A stretch of 37,095 bases of DNA from CAYGZQ01 sp964354375 [NCBI: uncultured Planctomycetota bacterium] (GCA_964354375.1 CAYGZQ010000021.1:20175-57269); one strand, 5' to 3'. Counted from the stretch's first letter, positions 1-7,822 are shown. Translations and numbers: made by a program. The notes: generated by a model not told the origin, from the sequence alone.

Positions 1-90
1 CCTCTTCCCACAAGCCGTCGATTCCCTCGCCCGTGAGCGCCGACACCCGCACTCCCGTCAGGAGCGGGTTGGCGGACACCACTATCGTTT
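1..90 (-). pseudogene. Duplicated hflX 3' end, copy 3 (cut by window edge)
   Basis: Read on the minus strand this encodes the HflX C-terminal segment (ETIVVSANPLLTGVRVSALT and onward), but it has no start and no GTPase core. It matches the copy at 244-333 exactly. It differs from the functional hflX end at several bases, including a Thr-to-Pro change in the SANTLL segment. Its stop codon would lie outside the window. Confidence 0.85.
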
Positions 91-137
91 CCGGTAGCTG
101 CTATCTCAGGCGTCCTCGCCTGAGTAGCTGCTACCGG
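91..137. repeat. 47-bp palindromic repeat, copy 1
   Basis: An imperfect inverted repeat begins CCGGTAGCTGCTA and ends TAGCTGCTACCGG around a CTCAGGCG/CGCCTGAG stem. It differs by one base from the copy at 18420-18466. It is followed by further TAGCTGCTA/TAGCAGCTA words (125-161 can form a second hairpin, and TAGCAGCTACC recurs at about 153-163 and 192-202). This looks like a small non-coding dispersed palindrome of the REP type. No transposase is nearby. Confidence 0.85.
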
Positions 138-223
138 AGGCTTCGTCCCGGATAGCAGCTACCTTGTCGCTCGCTTCGCTCGCGACGACGGTAGCAGCTA
201 CCGGGATCATACCGGAACCATAT

Positions 224-333
224 TTACGCGACTTTTGCCGCGACCTCTTCCCACAAGCCGTCGATTCCCTCGCCCGTGAGCGCCGACACCCGCACTCCCG
301 TCAGGAGCGGGTTGGCGGACACCACTATCGTTT
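224..333 (-). pseudogene. Duplicated hflX 3' end, copy 2
   Basis: On the minus strand this holds the final ~36 codons of hflX including a TAA stop at 224-226, directly preceded by the palindrome at 334-380. The encoded peptide matches the true C-terminus except near its N-terminal side (SANPLL versus SANTLL, plus silent changes). There is no start codon or RBS, so it is presumed to be an untranslated remnant. Confidence 0.85.
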
Positions 334-380
334 CCGGTAGCTGCTATCTCAGGCGTCCTCGCCTGAGTAGCAGCTACCGG
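334..380. repeat. 47-bp palindromic repeat, copy 2
   Basis: Same family as 91-137. Here the right arm reads TAGCAGCTACCGG, making a nearly perfect hairpin with the left arm (one bulged base, TCCT loop). It sits at the exact border between an hflX-tail copy and the 42-bp linker that precedes the intact hflX stop. Confidence 0.85.
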
Positions 381-399
381 GATCATACCGGAACCATAT

Positions 400-1521
400 T
401 TACGCGACTTTTGCCGCGACCTCTTCCCACAAGCCGTCGATTCCCTCGCCCGTGAGCGCCGACACCCGCACTCCTGTCAGCAACGTGTTCGCCGATACCA
501 CTATCGTATCGCTGTCGGCGTCCATGTCCGGGTACAGGTCGCACTTCGAGAAGACAAGCAGCCTGGGGATTTCGGATGCGCCGATATCCACCAGCGTTTT
601 CTCGACGACATCGAGCTTGCGCTGCCAGTCGTGCTCGCTCGCGTCGACGATTATCGCCAGGAGATCGGCGTACATCGCCTCCTCGAGCGTCGCGCGAAAC
701 GCCGCGACAAGCTCCGTGGGCAGGCGTTCGATAAACCCGACCGTGTCGGTGAGCAGAACCTCCCGACCGATCGCGGGCGAGTAGGCCTTCCGGGTGATGG
801 GGTCCAGCGTGGCGAAAAGGCGGTCGTCGGCGTACGCGTCCGATCCTGCAAGCGCGTTCAGAAGCGTGCTCTTGCCCGCGTTCGTGTAGCCGACGAGCGC
901 GATGAGCGGCATGCCGGATTGTCGGCGCTTACGTCTCTGCAGCTCGCGACGTCTGGCGATCTGCTCTATTTTCCCCTTGAGATGAGATATCCGTTTCTCG
1001 ATTACGCGACGGTCGGTTTCGAGCTTGCTCTCGCCGGGACCCCTCGTGCCGATCCCGCCGCCGAGCGCGCTCAATTCCTTCCCGCCTCTGCCGCGCAATC
1101 GCGGGAGGAGGTAGGTCAGTTGCGCGAGCTCGACCTGCAGGTTTCCCTCGGTGGTCTGGGCGCGTCGCGCGAAAATCTGCAGGATCACCTCGGTGCGGTC
1201 GAGAACCTCGCACCCGACATCGTCCTCCGCATTCGCGCGCTGCGAGCCGGACAGCGTGTCGTCTACGCAGAGGAGCGTTGCCTTGACGCGCTCGATCTCG
1301 TTTTTCGCGAGCCCCAGAAGGTGCGTGGAAACGCGAGTCCGGCCCTTGATCGTCATGTTGCGCTGGAAGACCTCGCCGACGACCTCCGCGCCCATGCTCA
1401 AAACGAGCTGACGGAGCTCCTCGAGAGGATCGTCGAGCGCCGCGCGAGGGTCGCGCTTGTTACGCAATGTGAAGCCGACCAGGACGGCGGTCGGCACCGG
1501 TTGTTCAGTTTCGTACGTCAT
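400..1521 (-). CDS. hflX: GTPase HflX (ribosome-associated)
   Basis: HflX GTPases bind the large ribosomal subunit and split stalled or stressed ribosomes. The 373-residue product has an N-terminal HflX domain, the family signature GPGESKLETDRR (about 161-172), a helical linker rich in Arg/Lys, and a G domain. The G domain shows G1 GYTNAGKST (211-219), the FATLDP switch (236-241), G3 DTVGF (259-263), G4 SKCD (325-328, where NKxD is usual) and G5 SAL (354-356). I chose the ATG at 1519-1521 because it has an upstream GGAGAA; the longer reading frame to 1602 adds an unconserved extension. The gene's last ~110 bp are duplicated twice downstream. The atypical G4 is worth noting, but family assignment is secure. 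Confidence 0.96.
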   Translation of the reverse strand: MTYETEQPVPTAVLVGFTLRNKRDPRAALDDPLEELRQLVLSMGAEVVGEVFQRNMTIKGRTRVSTHLLGLAKNEIERVKATLLCVDDTLSGSQRANAEDDVGCEVLDRTEVILQIFARRAQTTEGNLQVELAQLTYLLPRLRGRGGKELSALGGGIGTRGPGESKLETDRRVIEKRISHLKGKIEQIARRRELQRRKRRQSGMPLIALVGYTNAGKSTLLNALAGSDAYADDRLFATLDPITRKAYSPAIGREVLLTDTVGFIERLPTELVAAFRATLEEAMYADLLAIIVDASEHDWQRKLDVVEKTLVDIGASEIPRLLVFSKCDLYPDMDADSDTIVVSANTLLTGVRVSALTGEGIDGLWEEVAAKVA

Positions 1522-1698
1522 ATCTAATCGTTCTCCGAGAATTAATAGGGGGAAACCCGGCCGGGAGGGCATCCGTTGCGGCCGGCATCCCTGGTGGGAC
1601 AAATCGTATGGCTGTTATCTCTTCCGCATTGCCGTATCCTACATATACTGAAGTTTTCGGCGACTATCGTAACACTGTCCGCCAACCGGTGCAATCGC

Positions 1699-1843
1699 GG
1701 TGCCCTCCACAAGCGGAATCTTCGGAGCTTGTGGAGATGTGGATTACCTCCGCATTACGACCAGACAGTAGCAATGCGCCTCCGGCGCATGGTGCTTCGA
1801 GCTGAGACCTTTTCGAGGCAAAAAGCGCTTTGTGGAGGGCACC
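1699..1843. repeat. Fold-back element between hflX and the ankyrin gene
   Basis: The intergenic stretch 1522-1858 (337 bp) holds a 145-bp element with terminal inverted repeats, GGTGCCCTCCACAAGC (1699-1714) and the matching GCTTTGTGGAGGGCACC (1827-1843, one bulged base). An inner perfect hairpin, ATGCGCC-TCC-GGCGCAT, lies at 1774-1790, and the word GCTTGTGGAG recurs at 1727-1736. No target duplication is obvious. It lies 15 bp past the ankyrin stop and upstream of hflX, so it could also end the ankyrin transcript. I see no clear promoter or gene in the rest of the stretch. Confidence 0.75.
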
Positions 1844-1858
1844 GGTCAGGCTTCACAC

Positions 1859-3790
1859 TCAGTACCCGGCCCCGTAATCCCTGAGAATCTGGCTGATCTC
1901 GCCGTGCGACAGATAGTCCGCCCACATGAGCGCGGTCTTATGGCCCCCATCGGTAGTCTGCCACGGCACGTTGAACTCTACCAGCAGGCGTACGAAATCG
2001 ATCTGGTTCTGCTGTGTCGCGATTATGAGAGCGGTGCGACCGGTGTTGTTTTCAGAGGCGTTCATGTCGGGTCCGGCTTCGAGAAGCGCGCGGCCGGAGT
2101 CGAGGTTGCCGTGATACGCGGCGATCATGAGCGCGGTCCAGCCGTCGACCTCGCGGTGATTGATGTCTGCGCCGTTCTGTAGCAGCATCCTGACGGATTC
2201 GGCGGCATTGGTGCTCGCCGCGTACATGAGGGCGGTCCAGCCCTCATTGTCCGCCTTCTCGATCTCCGCGCCGTTTGCCAGCAGCAGGTCAATGACCTTC
2301 GGTTGGCCGTAGGAGGACGCGTCCATGAGCGCCGTGTCGCCGTACGCTTTTCGAGCGGCGTTCACATCGACGCCCGCGCCGATAAGCGCTCGGACATAGT
2401 CGCTATGACCGTTCCTCGCCGCGATTATCAGCGAATTCTGACCGTCGCTGTCGGCCGCGAACGGATCGGCCCCGGCATCAAGCAGCATGAAAAACGGTTC
2501 GGTGACTTCGCAGGCGGCGGCGAGCATCAGGGCTGTCCTGTCGCGATGCCGTCCAAGCTCCGTGTCCGCTTCGGCTCCGAGAAGCATGCCGACGATATCG
2601 GAGTACTGACATCTGACGGCGAACGTTAATGCCGTGTCGCCTTCGAGCGTAACGTGATTCAGGTCGGCGCCCGCGTCGATAAGCATCCGCACGGCTCTGG
2701 TGCGCCCGCAGGATGCGGCGAGAGTGAGAGGGGTCTCGAGGTCGGCGGATCGAACCGCGTCCGGGTCCGCGCCGGCGTCCAGAAGCGCCCGCGCCACGTC
2801 GGTGTAGTCGCATCGCGCGGCCAGCATCAACGCCGTGGTTCCATCGGGATTTTTCGCGTCCGGATCGGCCCCCGCGGAAAGGAGGGCCTCGGCGATGCTT
2901 CTTCGGTGGTCAAACATGCCGGTTAAGAGGATCACGGGATTCGCGGCCTCATCGAGCGCATTCGGATCGGCCCCGTTCCGAATCAAAAATCGGACTCTCT
3001 CAGGCTCGTTGTCATAGACGGCCTTCGTAAGCTCCATATCGAGGACCGGGTACCATGTCGCGTGTGTGTCGGTTTCCCGGTCGCGATTCCTGTATTCCCA
3101 GACCAGGTTCTGAATATCCGAGTTCCCGCTGAAGCGCGCAAAATCCGATGCGGTCAGGCCGTTGATCGAGCGCAGGGTCACATCCGCCCCCGCTTTGAGA
3201 AGGAGACGCACGATATCGATATTCTCTCCCCTCACCGCAGCCATGAGAGCGGTCCTGCCCCATCTGCAACGGAGATCCAGGTCGGTTCCGTTCTCGACGA
3301 GAATTTTCGCAGCGTCGGTGTAGCCCTTTTTCGCGGCGACGATCAGCGGGGTGAGACCGTCCTTGTCGCCGATGTCCGGGTCCGCACCGTTCTCCAGGAG
3401 AGCCTGCACCGCTGCGGTCTGATTCCTGTCGACAGCGTGGTACAGGCCGGTGCGTCCGTCATCGTCCGGCAGGTTGGGATCGACGCCTGCATCGATCAGG
3501 AGCTGGATGATCTCGGCATTCCCGCTGAACGCGGCGGCAGTGAGCGCGGTGCGGTCTTTGTTGTAGCGGAAGGGGGCGGGGTCCACTCCCTGGTCAAGAT
3601 ACTGGCGGACCAGGTCCACGTTGCCGTCGAGTACGGCATCGAGGAATTCCTGCGACAGGTCGCCCGACGCTGTCGCATCATCCTGTGCATAGGCCGTTTG
3701 GGGACCGAACAGAAAAAACGCAGTAAGCAGTACGCCGATAGCGCACGTGAGCCATCGACCAACGGCTTGCGCCGATCTTGAGTACCTCAT
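1859..3790 (-). CDS. Exported ankyrin-repeat protein
   Basis: A 643-residue protein with an N-terminal signal peptide (hydrophobic core near residues 14-30, Ala-rich end YAQ), so it is probably periplasmic or secreted. Almost all the rest consists of ankyrin repeats, about fifteen of ~33 residues, with recurrent TALMLAA/GADPD-type motifs from about residue 65 to the C-terminus. Ankyrin repeats mediate protein binding; no enzymatic domain is visible. The ATG at 3788-3790 has an excellent GGAGGG site 8 nt upstream and begins the signal peptide, so the longer upstream frame (to 4216), which runs through the MITE, is rejected. The ligand is unknown. Confidence 0.9.
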   Translation of the reverse strand: MRYSRSAQAVGRWLTCAIGVLLTAFFLFGPQTAYAQDDATASGDLSQEFLDAVLDGNVDLVRQYLDQGVDPAPFRYNKDRTALTAAAFSGNAEIIQLLIDAGVDPNLPDDDGRTGLYHAVDRNQTAAVQALLENGADPDIGDKDGLTPLIVAAKKGYTDAAKILVENGTDLDLRCRWGRTALMAAVRGENIDIVRLLLKAGADVTLRSINGLTASDFARFSGNSDIQNLVWEYRNRDRETDTHATWYPVLDMELTKAVYDNEPERVRFLIRNGADPNALDEAANPVILLTGMFDHRRSIAEALLSAGADPDAKNPDGTTALMLAARCDYTDVARALLDAGADPDAVRSADLETPLTLAASCGRTRAVRMLIDAGADLNHVTLEGDTALTFAVRCQYSDIVGMLLGAEADTELGRHRDRTALMLAAACEVTEPFFMLLDAGADPFAADSDGQNSLIIAARNGHSDYVRALIGAGVDVNAARKAYGDTALMDASSYGQPKVIDLLLANGAEIEKADNEGWTALMYAASTNAAESVRMLLQNGADINHREVDGWTALMIAAYHGNLDSGRALLEAGPDMNASENNTGRTALIIATQQNQIDFVRLLVEFNVPWQTTDGGHKTALMWADYLSHGEISQILRDYGAGY

Positions 3791-3880
3791 TGATGACTCC
3801 CTCCTTCTCCAAGACAGATGGGCTCTCCAACCGAACTGCCTGAGCGGATATTTTACTACAACGCGAATCCCCCGTGTCAG

Positions 3881-4099
3881 GGGCTGTTGAAAAAGTCCAA
3901 TATTGCGCCAGGAGGGCATGTCAGGCGTGGCACCCTCAGGCGAGTTCTCGAGCCTGGGGGTGCTGGACGAATCACTTGAATGCCTCATAAATAGAGGGAT
4001 TAATAGATCGAACACCCCCAGGCAGAAAGCCTGCTTGCGCAGTCTTTCTGCCTGAGGGTGCCACGCGATTCTGCATCGAAATGGGTTTTTCAAAAGCCC
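3881..4099. mobile_element. MITE-like element with 8-bp target-site duplication
   Basis: A 219-bp non-coding element bounded by GGGCTGTTGAAAAA (left) and TTTTTCAAAAGCCC (right), a near-perfect terminal inverted repeat. It is flanked by the direct repeat CGTGTCAG at 3873-3880 and 4100-4107. Inside are a perfect 17-bp inverted repeat (3925-3941 with 4050-4066, core GGCACCCTCAGGC) and a GGCAGAAAG/CTTTCTGCC hairpin (4021-4029 with 4043-4051). No transposase is encoded, so it would depend on an enzyme elsewhere. It fills most of the 326-bp gap between the ankyrin start and the aroA stop (10 bp away). Confidence 0.85.
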
Positions 4100-4116
4100 C
4101 GTGTCAGACAGCGCTC

Positions 4117-5439
4117 TCAGTGATACTGCACGAGGTCTCTCATTCGCTGGAAGAAAGCTGCGAAGCTGATTTTGACGCACTCGGCGCCGACGATCGTGGT
4201 CGGACCCTGCGAGCACCAGGCCGCGACCGCCGCGGTCATTGCGATACGATGGTCGCCCATGCAGTCCACCGTGCCCCCTCTGAATTTCTGACCTCCCAGA
4301 CCGCTTAACCCGTCCCGGTTTTCATCAACTTCGGCCCCGAGGCTCCGAAGCATCATCGCGGTGGTTGTGATCCGATCCGTTTCCTTCTCCCTCAGCCTGG
4401 ACGCTCCGGAAATGGCCCAGGGACGCTCCGACAGACAGGCCACGACCGCGAGGAGCGGAAGCTCGTCGATCAGCGCCGGGATTCGCTCGGGGTCGATGGG
4501 CACATTCTTGAGTTTGGAGCTGAGCACGTCGATCTCCCCGACCGGCTCGCCGCCCGTGGATTTCGCCGGCTGTGAGTCGAGAGTAAAGGTAAGACTCGCG
4601 CCCATAGCCTGAAGGTGGCGGAAGAACGCGATCCGTCCTGCGTTCAGCCCGACAAACGGCACAGTGAGGGTGCTCTCCGGCAGGAGGGCCGCCAAAGCAA
4701 TGGGATAGGCAGCCGAGGACGGGTCGCCGGGGATCACAAGGTCGAATGGAGGCAGGGGAAGCTGCTCGCCTCGGACGCTGATTGTCTTCCCGATCCGGTC
4801 GACGGAAACAAGGTCTTTTGGACCGAGGTTCCCCAGGAGCCGCTCGGTGTGATCCCTGGTCTGGAGGGTCTCATGGAAGACGGTGTAGCCTGCGGCGAAA
4901 AGGCCCGCCAGGATAACCGCCGATTTCAGCTGGGCGCTTGCGATCTCGGATGTCCAGGGTATGCCGGTAAGAGGCCCGCCCCGTATGGTCAGCGGAGGCC
5001 TTCCGCCTGCAGCGGTCTCCACCTCGGCGCCCATCTGACGAAGCGGCTCGGCGATCTGGTTCATCGGACGACGACGAAGGGAGTCATCGCCGACGAGGAC
5101 TGACTCGAACGGCTGTGCGGCGAGCACTCCAGCCATGAGGCGCATGGTTGTGGCCGAGTTGCCGCAATCCAGGGGCCCCTGGGGAGGGCTGAATCTCCCC
5201 CCGACCCCGTCGACTACGGCGCTCTCGCCGTCCGGAGCAAGCGTGATTGGAGCCCCGAGCGCTCTCAGAACTCTCACGGTCGCGAGCACGTCCTCGCCGC
5301 TCGCGAGGTGCTGGATTTTGCAGCGTCCGCTCGAAAGCGCACCGAGAATCAGTGCCCGGTGACTGATCGATTTGTCGCCGGGGACAACGCACATCCCCCG
5401 GACCCGTACAGCCGATTTCAACTCGATGGTTTCGGCCAT
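4117..5439 (-). CDS. aroA: 3-phosphoshikimate 1-carboxyvinyltransferase (EPSP synthase)
   Basis: This enzyme joins phosphoenolpyruvate to shikimate-3-phosphate, the sixth step of the shikimate pathway. The 440-residue product has PGDKSISHRAL (20-30), DCGNSATTMRL (91-101), SAQLKSA (168-174), RDHTERLL (195-202), RLREKETDRI and the late GDHRIAM motif. The residue equivalent to Escherichia coli Gly96 is Ala95 (GNSATTMR). RDHTE, GDKS and SAQLK match class II (glyphosate-insensitive) EPSPS motifs, although the fourth class II motif (NxTR) is not seen. The start ATG at 5437-5439 has no Shine-Dalgarno sequence and lies 14 nt from an extended -10 box. Confidence 0.96.
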   Translation of the reverse strand: MAETIELKSAVRVRGMCVVPGDKSISHRALILGALSSGRCKIQHLASGEDVLATVRVLRALGAPITLAPDGESAVVDGVGGRFSPPQGPLDCGNSATTMRLMAGVLAAQPFESVLVGDDSLRRRPMNQIAEPLRQMGAEVETAAGGRPPLTIRGGPLTGIPWTSEIASAQLKSAVILAGLFAAGYTVFHETLQTRDHTERLLGNLGPKDLVSVDRIGKTISVRGEQLPLPPFDLVIPGDPSSAAYPIALAALLPESTLTVPFVGLNAGRIAFFRHLQAMGASLTFTLDSQPAKSTGGEPVGEIDVLSSKLKNVPIDPERIPALIDELPLLAVVACLSERPWAISGASRLREKETDRITTTAMMLRSLGAEVDENRDGLSGLGGQKFRGGTVDCMGDHRIAMTAAVAAWCSQGPTTIVGAECVKISFAAFFQRMRDLVQYH

Positions 5440-5453
5440 GGCGTCAAAGCGCT

Positions 5454-5462
5454 ATTATAGCA
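5454..5462 (-). promoter_or_regulatory. aroA promoter (extended -10)
   Basis: On the minus strand the sequence reads TGCTATAAT, a perfect -10 with the extended TGn motif, only 14 nt before the aroA ATG. The expected start of transcription leaves a leader of about 7-8 nt without a ribosome-binding site. The -35 position is poor (CAACAC), consistent with an extended -10 promoter. It is back to back with the ABC-operon promoter. Confidence 0.7.
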
Positions 5463-5479
5463 GTGAGTAAGGCCGCGTG

Positions 5480-5508
5480 TTGCCGAGCAGGTCTGCCGAT
5501 TTTATAAT
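5480..5508 (+). promoter_or_regulatory. Sigma70-type promoter of the ABC transporter operon
   Basis: TTGCCG (5480-5485), a 17-bp spacer and a perfect TATAAT (5503-5508) face the ABC ATPase gene that starts at 5581. The predicted leader is about 65 nt. Confidence 0.75.
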
Positions 5509-5580
5509 GATCAAGAGTGATAAGATGTCGTACCCACGGTCTAGCGCAAAGCCGCGTGCGCGATTGTAATTAGGTCAGGC

Positions 5581-6555
5581 ATGACAATACACATCAAAAC
5601 CGACAAGCTCACCAAGAAATATCCGAAGCCGGGAGGCGGGTATCTGTTTGCGGTCGACCAGGTTTCGCTCGAGGTGTACTCCGGGGAAGTGTTCGCTTAC
5701 GTCGGCCCCAACGGTGCGGGCAAGACAACCACGATCAAGCTGCTTCTCGGCCTGACTCACCCGACGTCCGGCACCGCCGAAATCCTGGGCGGCGATGTCA
5801 GCGACAGAGAAATTCGGCAGCGGATCGGCTTCCTGCCGGAGGATCACAACTATTTCGCGTACCTGACGGTCGAGACGGTGCTGGACTTTTACGCGCGCCT
5901 GTTTGCGCTGTCGGGCAGGGCCAGACGGGATGCGATCGAGAGGGTGCTCGACATAGCGGGTCTGCAGGACCGCAGGAAGACCAAGGTGAAGCACCTCTCG
6001 AAAGGCCTCCAGCAGAGGGTCGGGCTCGCGCAGGCGCTTATCAACGATCCCGACATCCTCCTTCTAGACGAACCCGCGAGCGGCCTCGACCCCCTCGGCC
6101 AGGCCGATCTTCGGAAACTCATCGCGAGTCAGAAAGACATGGGAAAGACCATTTTCCTGAACACGCACGACCTCGAGGATGTGGAGCGGATCGCCGATCG
6201 GGTCGGGATTATCGACAACGGCGAATTGAAGGCCGTGAAGTCCCTGAAGGAAATTACAGGCAAGCAGGAGGGGGTCGTTATCAGGGCGGACCCGATCCGG
6301 GACGAGGAGTACCTGGCGCCCATCAGGGCCATCGCGAAAGGCGTGGAGACGAAGGACGGCTTTACGTTCATCGAGCTTGCCGAGGAAGGGCAGATAGCAG
6401 CAATCCTTCCGCTTCTGAAAAAAGCCGACTCCAAGCTCGTGGGCGTCGAGCAGAAAAGAGTGCATCTCGAAGATTTCTTCAAGGGGACGGTGACGAGCAG
6501 GGGCGACAGCTGGGTGGGCCCGTCGTGCGAGTCCGGCGAGGAGGGGAAGGGATGA
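5581..6555 (+). CDS. ABC transporter ATP-binding protein
   Basis: This 324-residue cytoplasmic ATPase powers an ABC-2 type membrane transporter. Visible motifs are Walker A GPNGAGKT (42-49), a FLPED segment in place of the classic Q-loop (84-88), signature LSKGLQQR (139-146), Walker B ILLLDEP (159-165), D-loop SGLD and switch His196 in NTHDLED. A C-terminal extension of about 100 residues is typical of ABC-2 exporter ATPases. The stop overlaps the permease start (ATGA at 6552-6555), so the two are translationally coupled. Its substrate cannot be read from sequence; the natural alternatives are a drug, lipid or copper-processing (NosF-like) exporter. Confidence 0.93.
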   Translation: MTIHIKTDKLTKKYPKPGGGYLFAVDQVSLEVYSGEVFAYVGPNGAGKTTTIKLLLGLTHPTSGTAEILGGDVSDREIRQRIGFLPEDHNYFAYLTVETVLDFYARLFALSGRARRDAIERVLDIAGLQDRRKTKVKHLSKGLQQRVGLAQALINDPDILLLDEPASGLDPLGQADLRKLIASQKDMGKTIFLNTHDLEDVERIADRVGIIDNGELKAVKSLKEITGKQEGVVIRADPIRDEEYLAPIRAIAKGVETKDGFTFIELAEEGQIAAILPLLKKADSKLVGVEQKRVHLEDFFKGTVTSRGDSWVGPSCESGEEGKG

Positions 6556-7793
6556 AGAAGCTGATCGTCAATTTCCAGTTTCTCTGGGAGCGGGTGATCG
6601 GGCCTCACTGGTCGATCATCATCCCCGCCCTGTTCGTGCTGATGGCAATTGTCTGGCTGATCGCGGTTTACGCGAGGGGCAAATTCAGGTTCCTTCCCGC
6701 GCTGGCGATCGCGCGTGTCACTGTGCTCGATTCGATCGGTCGCATGGAAGTGATAATCCTCCTGGCCATGGGAATGATGATAGTCGGCGTGGACGTGATC
6801 CTTCCCAACACGGCCGCAGGAAAGACCGCATTCGAGAAATGGCGACAGAGCCTGCCCTACCTCGATCAGCAGCTTGAGAACCTTTCGGGCATGAAGAGCT
6901 TCACCGAGGAGGACGATACCGGATATCTGCCCTCGTCCGGGGGAACCGAGGGCTTGCGCGGGAGCTTGTCCGTTTCCGAAGGCGAGCCCGCTGTAACCAG
7001 CTTCGTCGAAGATGAAGGCCTTGCGATAAGCACGGGCGGAAGTGAGACAGGGGGTGTGGTTACGCCGCCGGGGGGCACTGAGGAGTTTGTGATTCCACCC
7101 GGCAGGGCCGAGGAGATCGCCGCCCAGCAGGGAGCCGCGACCCTGCAGGCATTGCTCTGGCAGGGCGCTTTTCTGTTCGCCGATTTCTTCGTCGCCCTGA
7201 TCGGGTTCATCCTCGCCATGGTCGTGCTGCCCAACGAGATAAACCGGGGTGTGATCCTCTCCATTCTCCCCAAGCCGATATCCCGCGAGGAATATGTGTT
7301 CGGCAAGGCGATGGGCATCTGGATCATAGTCACCGGGTGCTTCCTCGTGTTTGCGCTGGAGCTGTTCGCGATCCAGTCCGTTTTCAACCTCATGGCGGGG
7401 AGGGCGGTCATGGACTGGCATTTCTTCATGGCGATCGTGCTGTTCCCGCTCAAGTACGCGACGCTGGTCCTGATAATCATGGGGCTGACGCTGAGGATGC
7501 CGGAGGTGCCCGCGGCGATCATCGGGGTCGCGCTTTTCGCCACCGGGCATTTCGTGGACAGAATCTATGAAATCGCGACCGCTCCCAACCTTCAGATCTT
7601 TTTCGCCGTAGGGCTCAGGTTCTCCTACTGGGTGCTTCCGCATCTGTCTCAGGTCACGTTCAGCATCCTGGACCGCGACGAAACGATGATCACCAACTGG
7701 AAGGAGCTCTGGGGCTGGGTCTGGCAGATCACGATCTACAACATGATCCTTCTGAAGATGTTGTCGTGGCTGTTCCGTCGACGGTCGCTCTAA
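6552..7793 (+). CDS. ABC-2 type transporter permease
   Basis: A 413-residue integral membrane protein partnering the ATPase. Two hydrophobic segments lie near the N-terminus (about residues 18-38 and 60-80). A soluble stretch of ~110-120 residues follows, rich in Gly, Glu, Thr and Pro, and then four or five hydrophobic segments (starting around residue 200). The large loop after the second segment is probably extracytoplasmic and low in complexity. The start at 6552 is chosen because it overlaps the upstream stop as ATGA and has GGGAAGG just before it. The next gene begins 29 bp downstream. Confidence 0.85.
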   Translation: MKKLIVNFQFLWERVIGPHWSIIIPALFVLMAIVWLIAVYARGKFRFLPALAIARVTVLDSIGRMEVIILLAMGMMIVGVDVILPNTAAGKTAFEKWRQSLPYLDQQLENLSGMKSFTEEDDTGYLPSSGGTEGLRGSLSVSEGEPAVTSFVEDEGLAISTGGSETGGVVTPPGGTEEFVIPPGRAEEIAAQQGAATLQALLWQGAFLFADFFVALIGFILAMVVLPNEINRGVILSILPKPISREEYVFGKAMGIWIIVTGCFLVFALELFAIQSVFNLMAGRAVMDWHFFMAIVLFPLKYATLVLIIMGLTLRMPEVPAAIIGVALFATGHFVDRIYEIATAPNLQIFFAVGLRFSYWVLPHLSQVTFSILDRDETMITNWKELWGWVWQITIYNMILLKMLSWLFRRRSL

Positions 7794-7822
7794 GCTTGTA
7801 TACAACACGGGAAGGAGAAATC

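Larger units (their letters stand above)
1..419. repeat. Tandem array of hflX-tail copies joined to palindromic repeats
   Basis: Two units lie beyond the intact hflX stop: 244-419 and 1-243. Each holds a copy of the last ~110 bp of hflX followed by TAGCTGCTA-type palindromes. Positions 1-128 are identical to 244-371. The left unit carries about 67 bp of extra palindromic sequence (roughly 129-195). The 42-bp stretch 202-243 repeats at 378-419. The array runs off the left edge of the window, so its full copy number is unknown. There is no intact gene in this stretch. Confidence 0.9.

Noticed and set aside
1-419. CRISPR-like array
   Set aside because: Units are 176-243 bp and contain gene-tail copies. 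There are no short regular repeats with unique spacers and no cas genes.
3881-4099. Assignment of the MITE to a named IS family
   Set aside because: The ends resemble those of common DDE elements, but no transposase is present, and memory of terminal sequences alone is not enough to name one.
3791-4216. N-terminal extension of the ankyrin frame by 142 codons
   Set aside because: It runs through the MITE and into the aroA end. The signal peptide and a strong RBS fix the start at 3790.
6129-7808. 559-codon open frame antisense to the ABC ATPase and permease genes
   Set aside because: It lies over two well-recognised, correctly spaced genes on the other strand and its translation is Arg/His/Asp-rich with no domain, typical of an antisense shadow in high-G+C DNA. 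The same applies to 631-1527, 3062-3781 and 14326-15363 on the plus strand.
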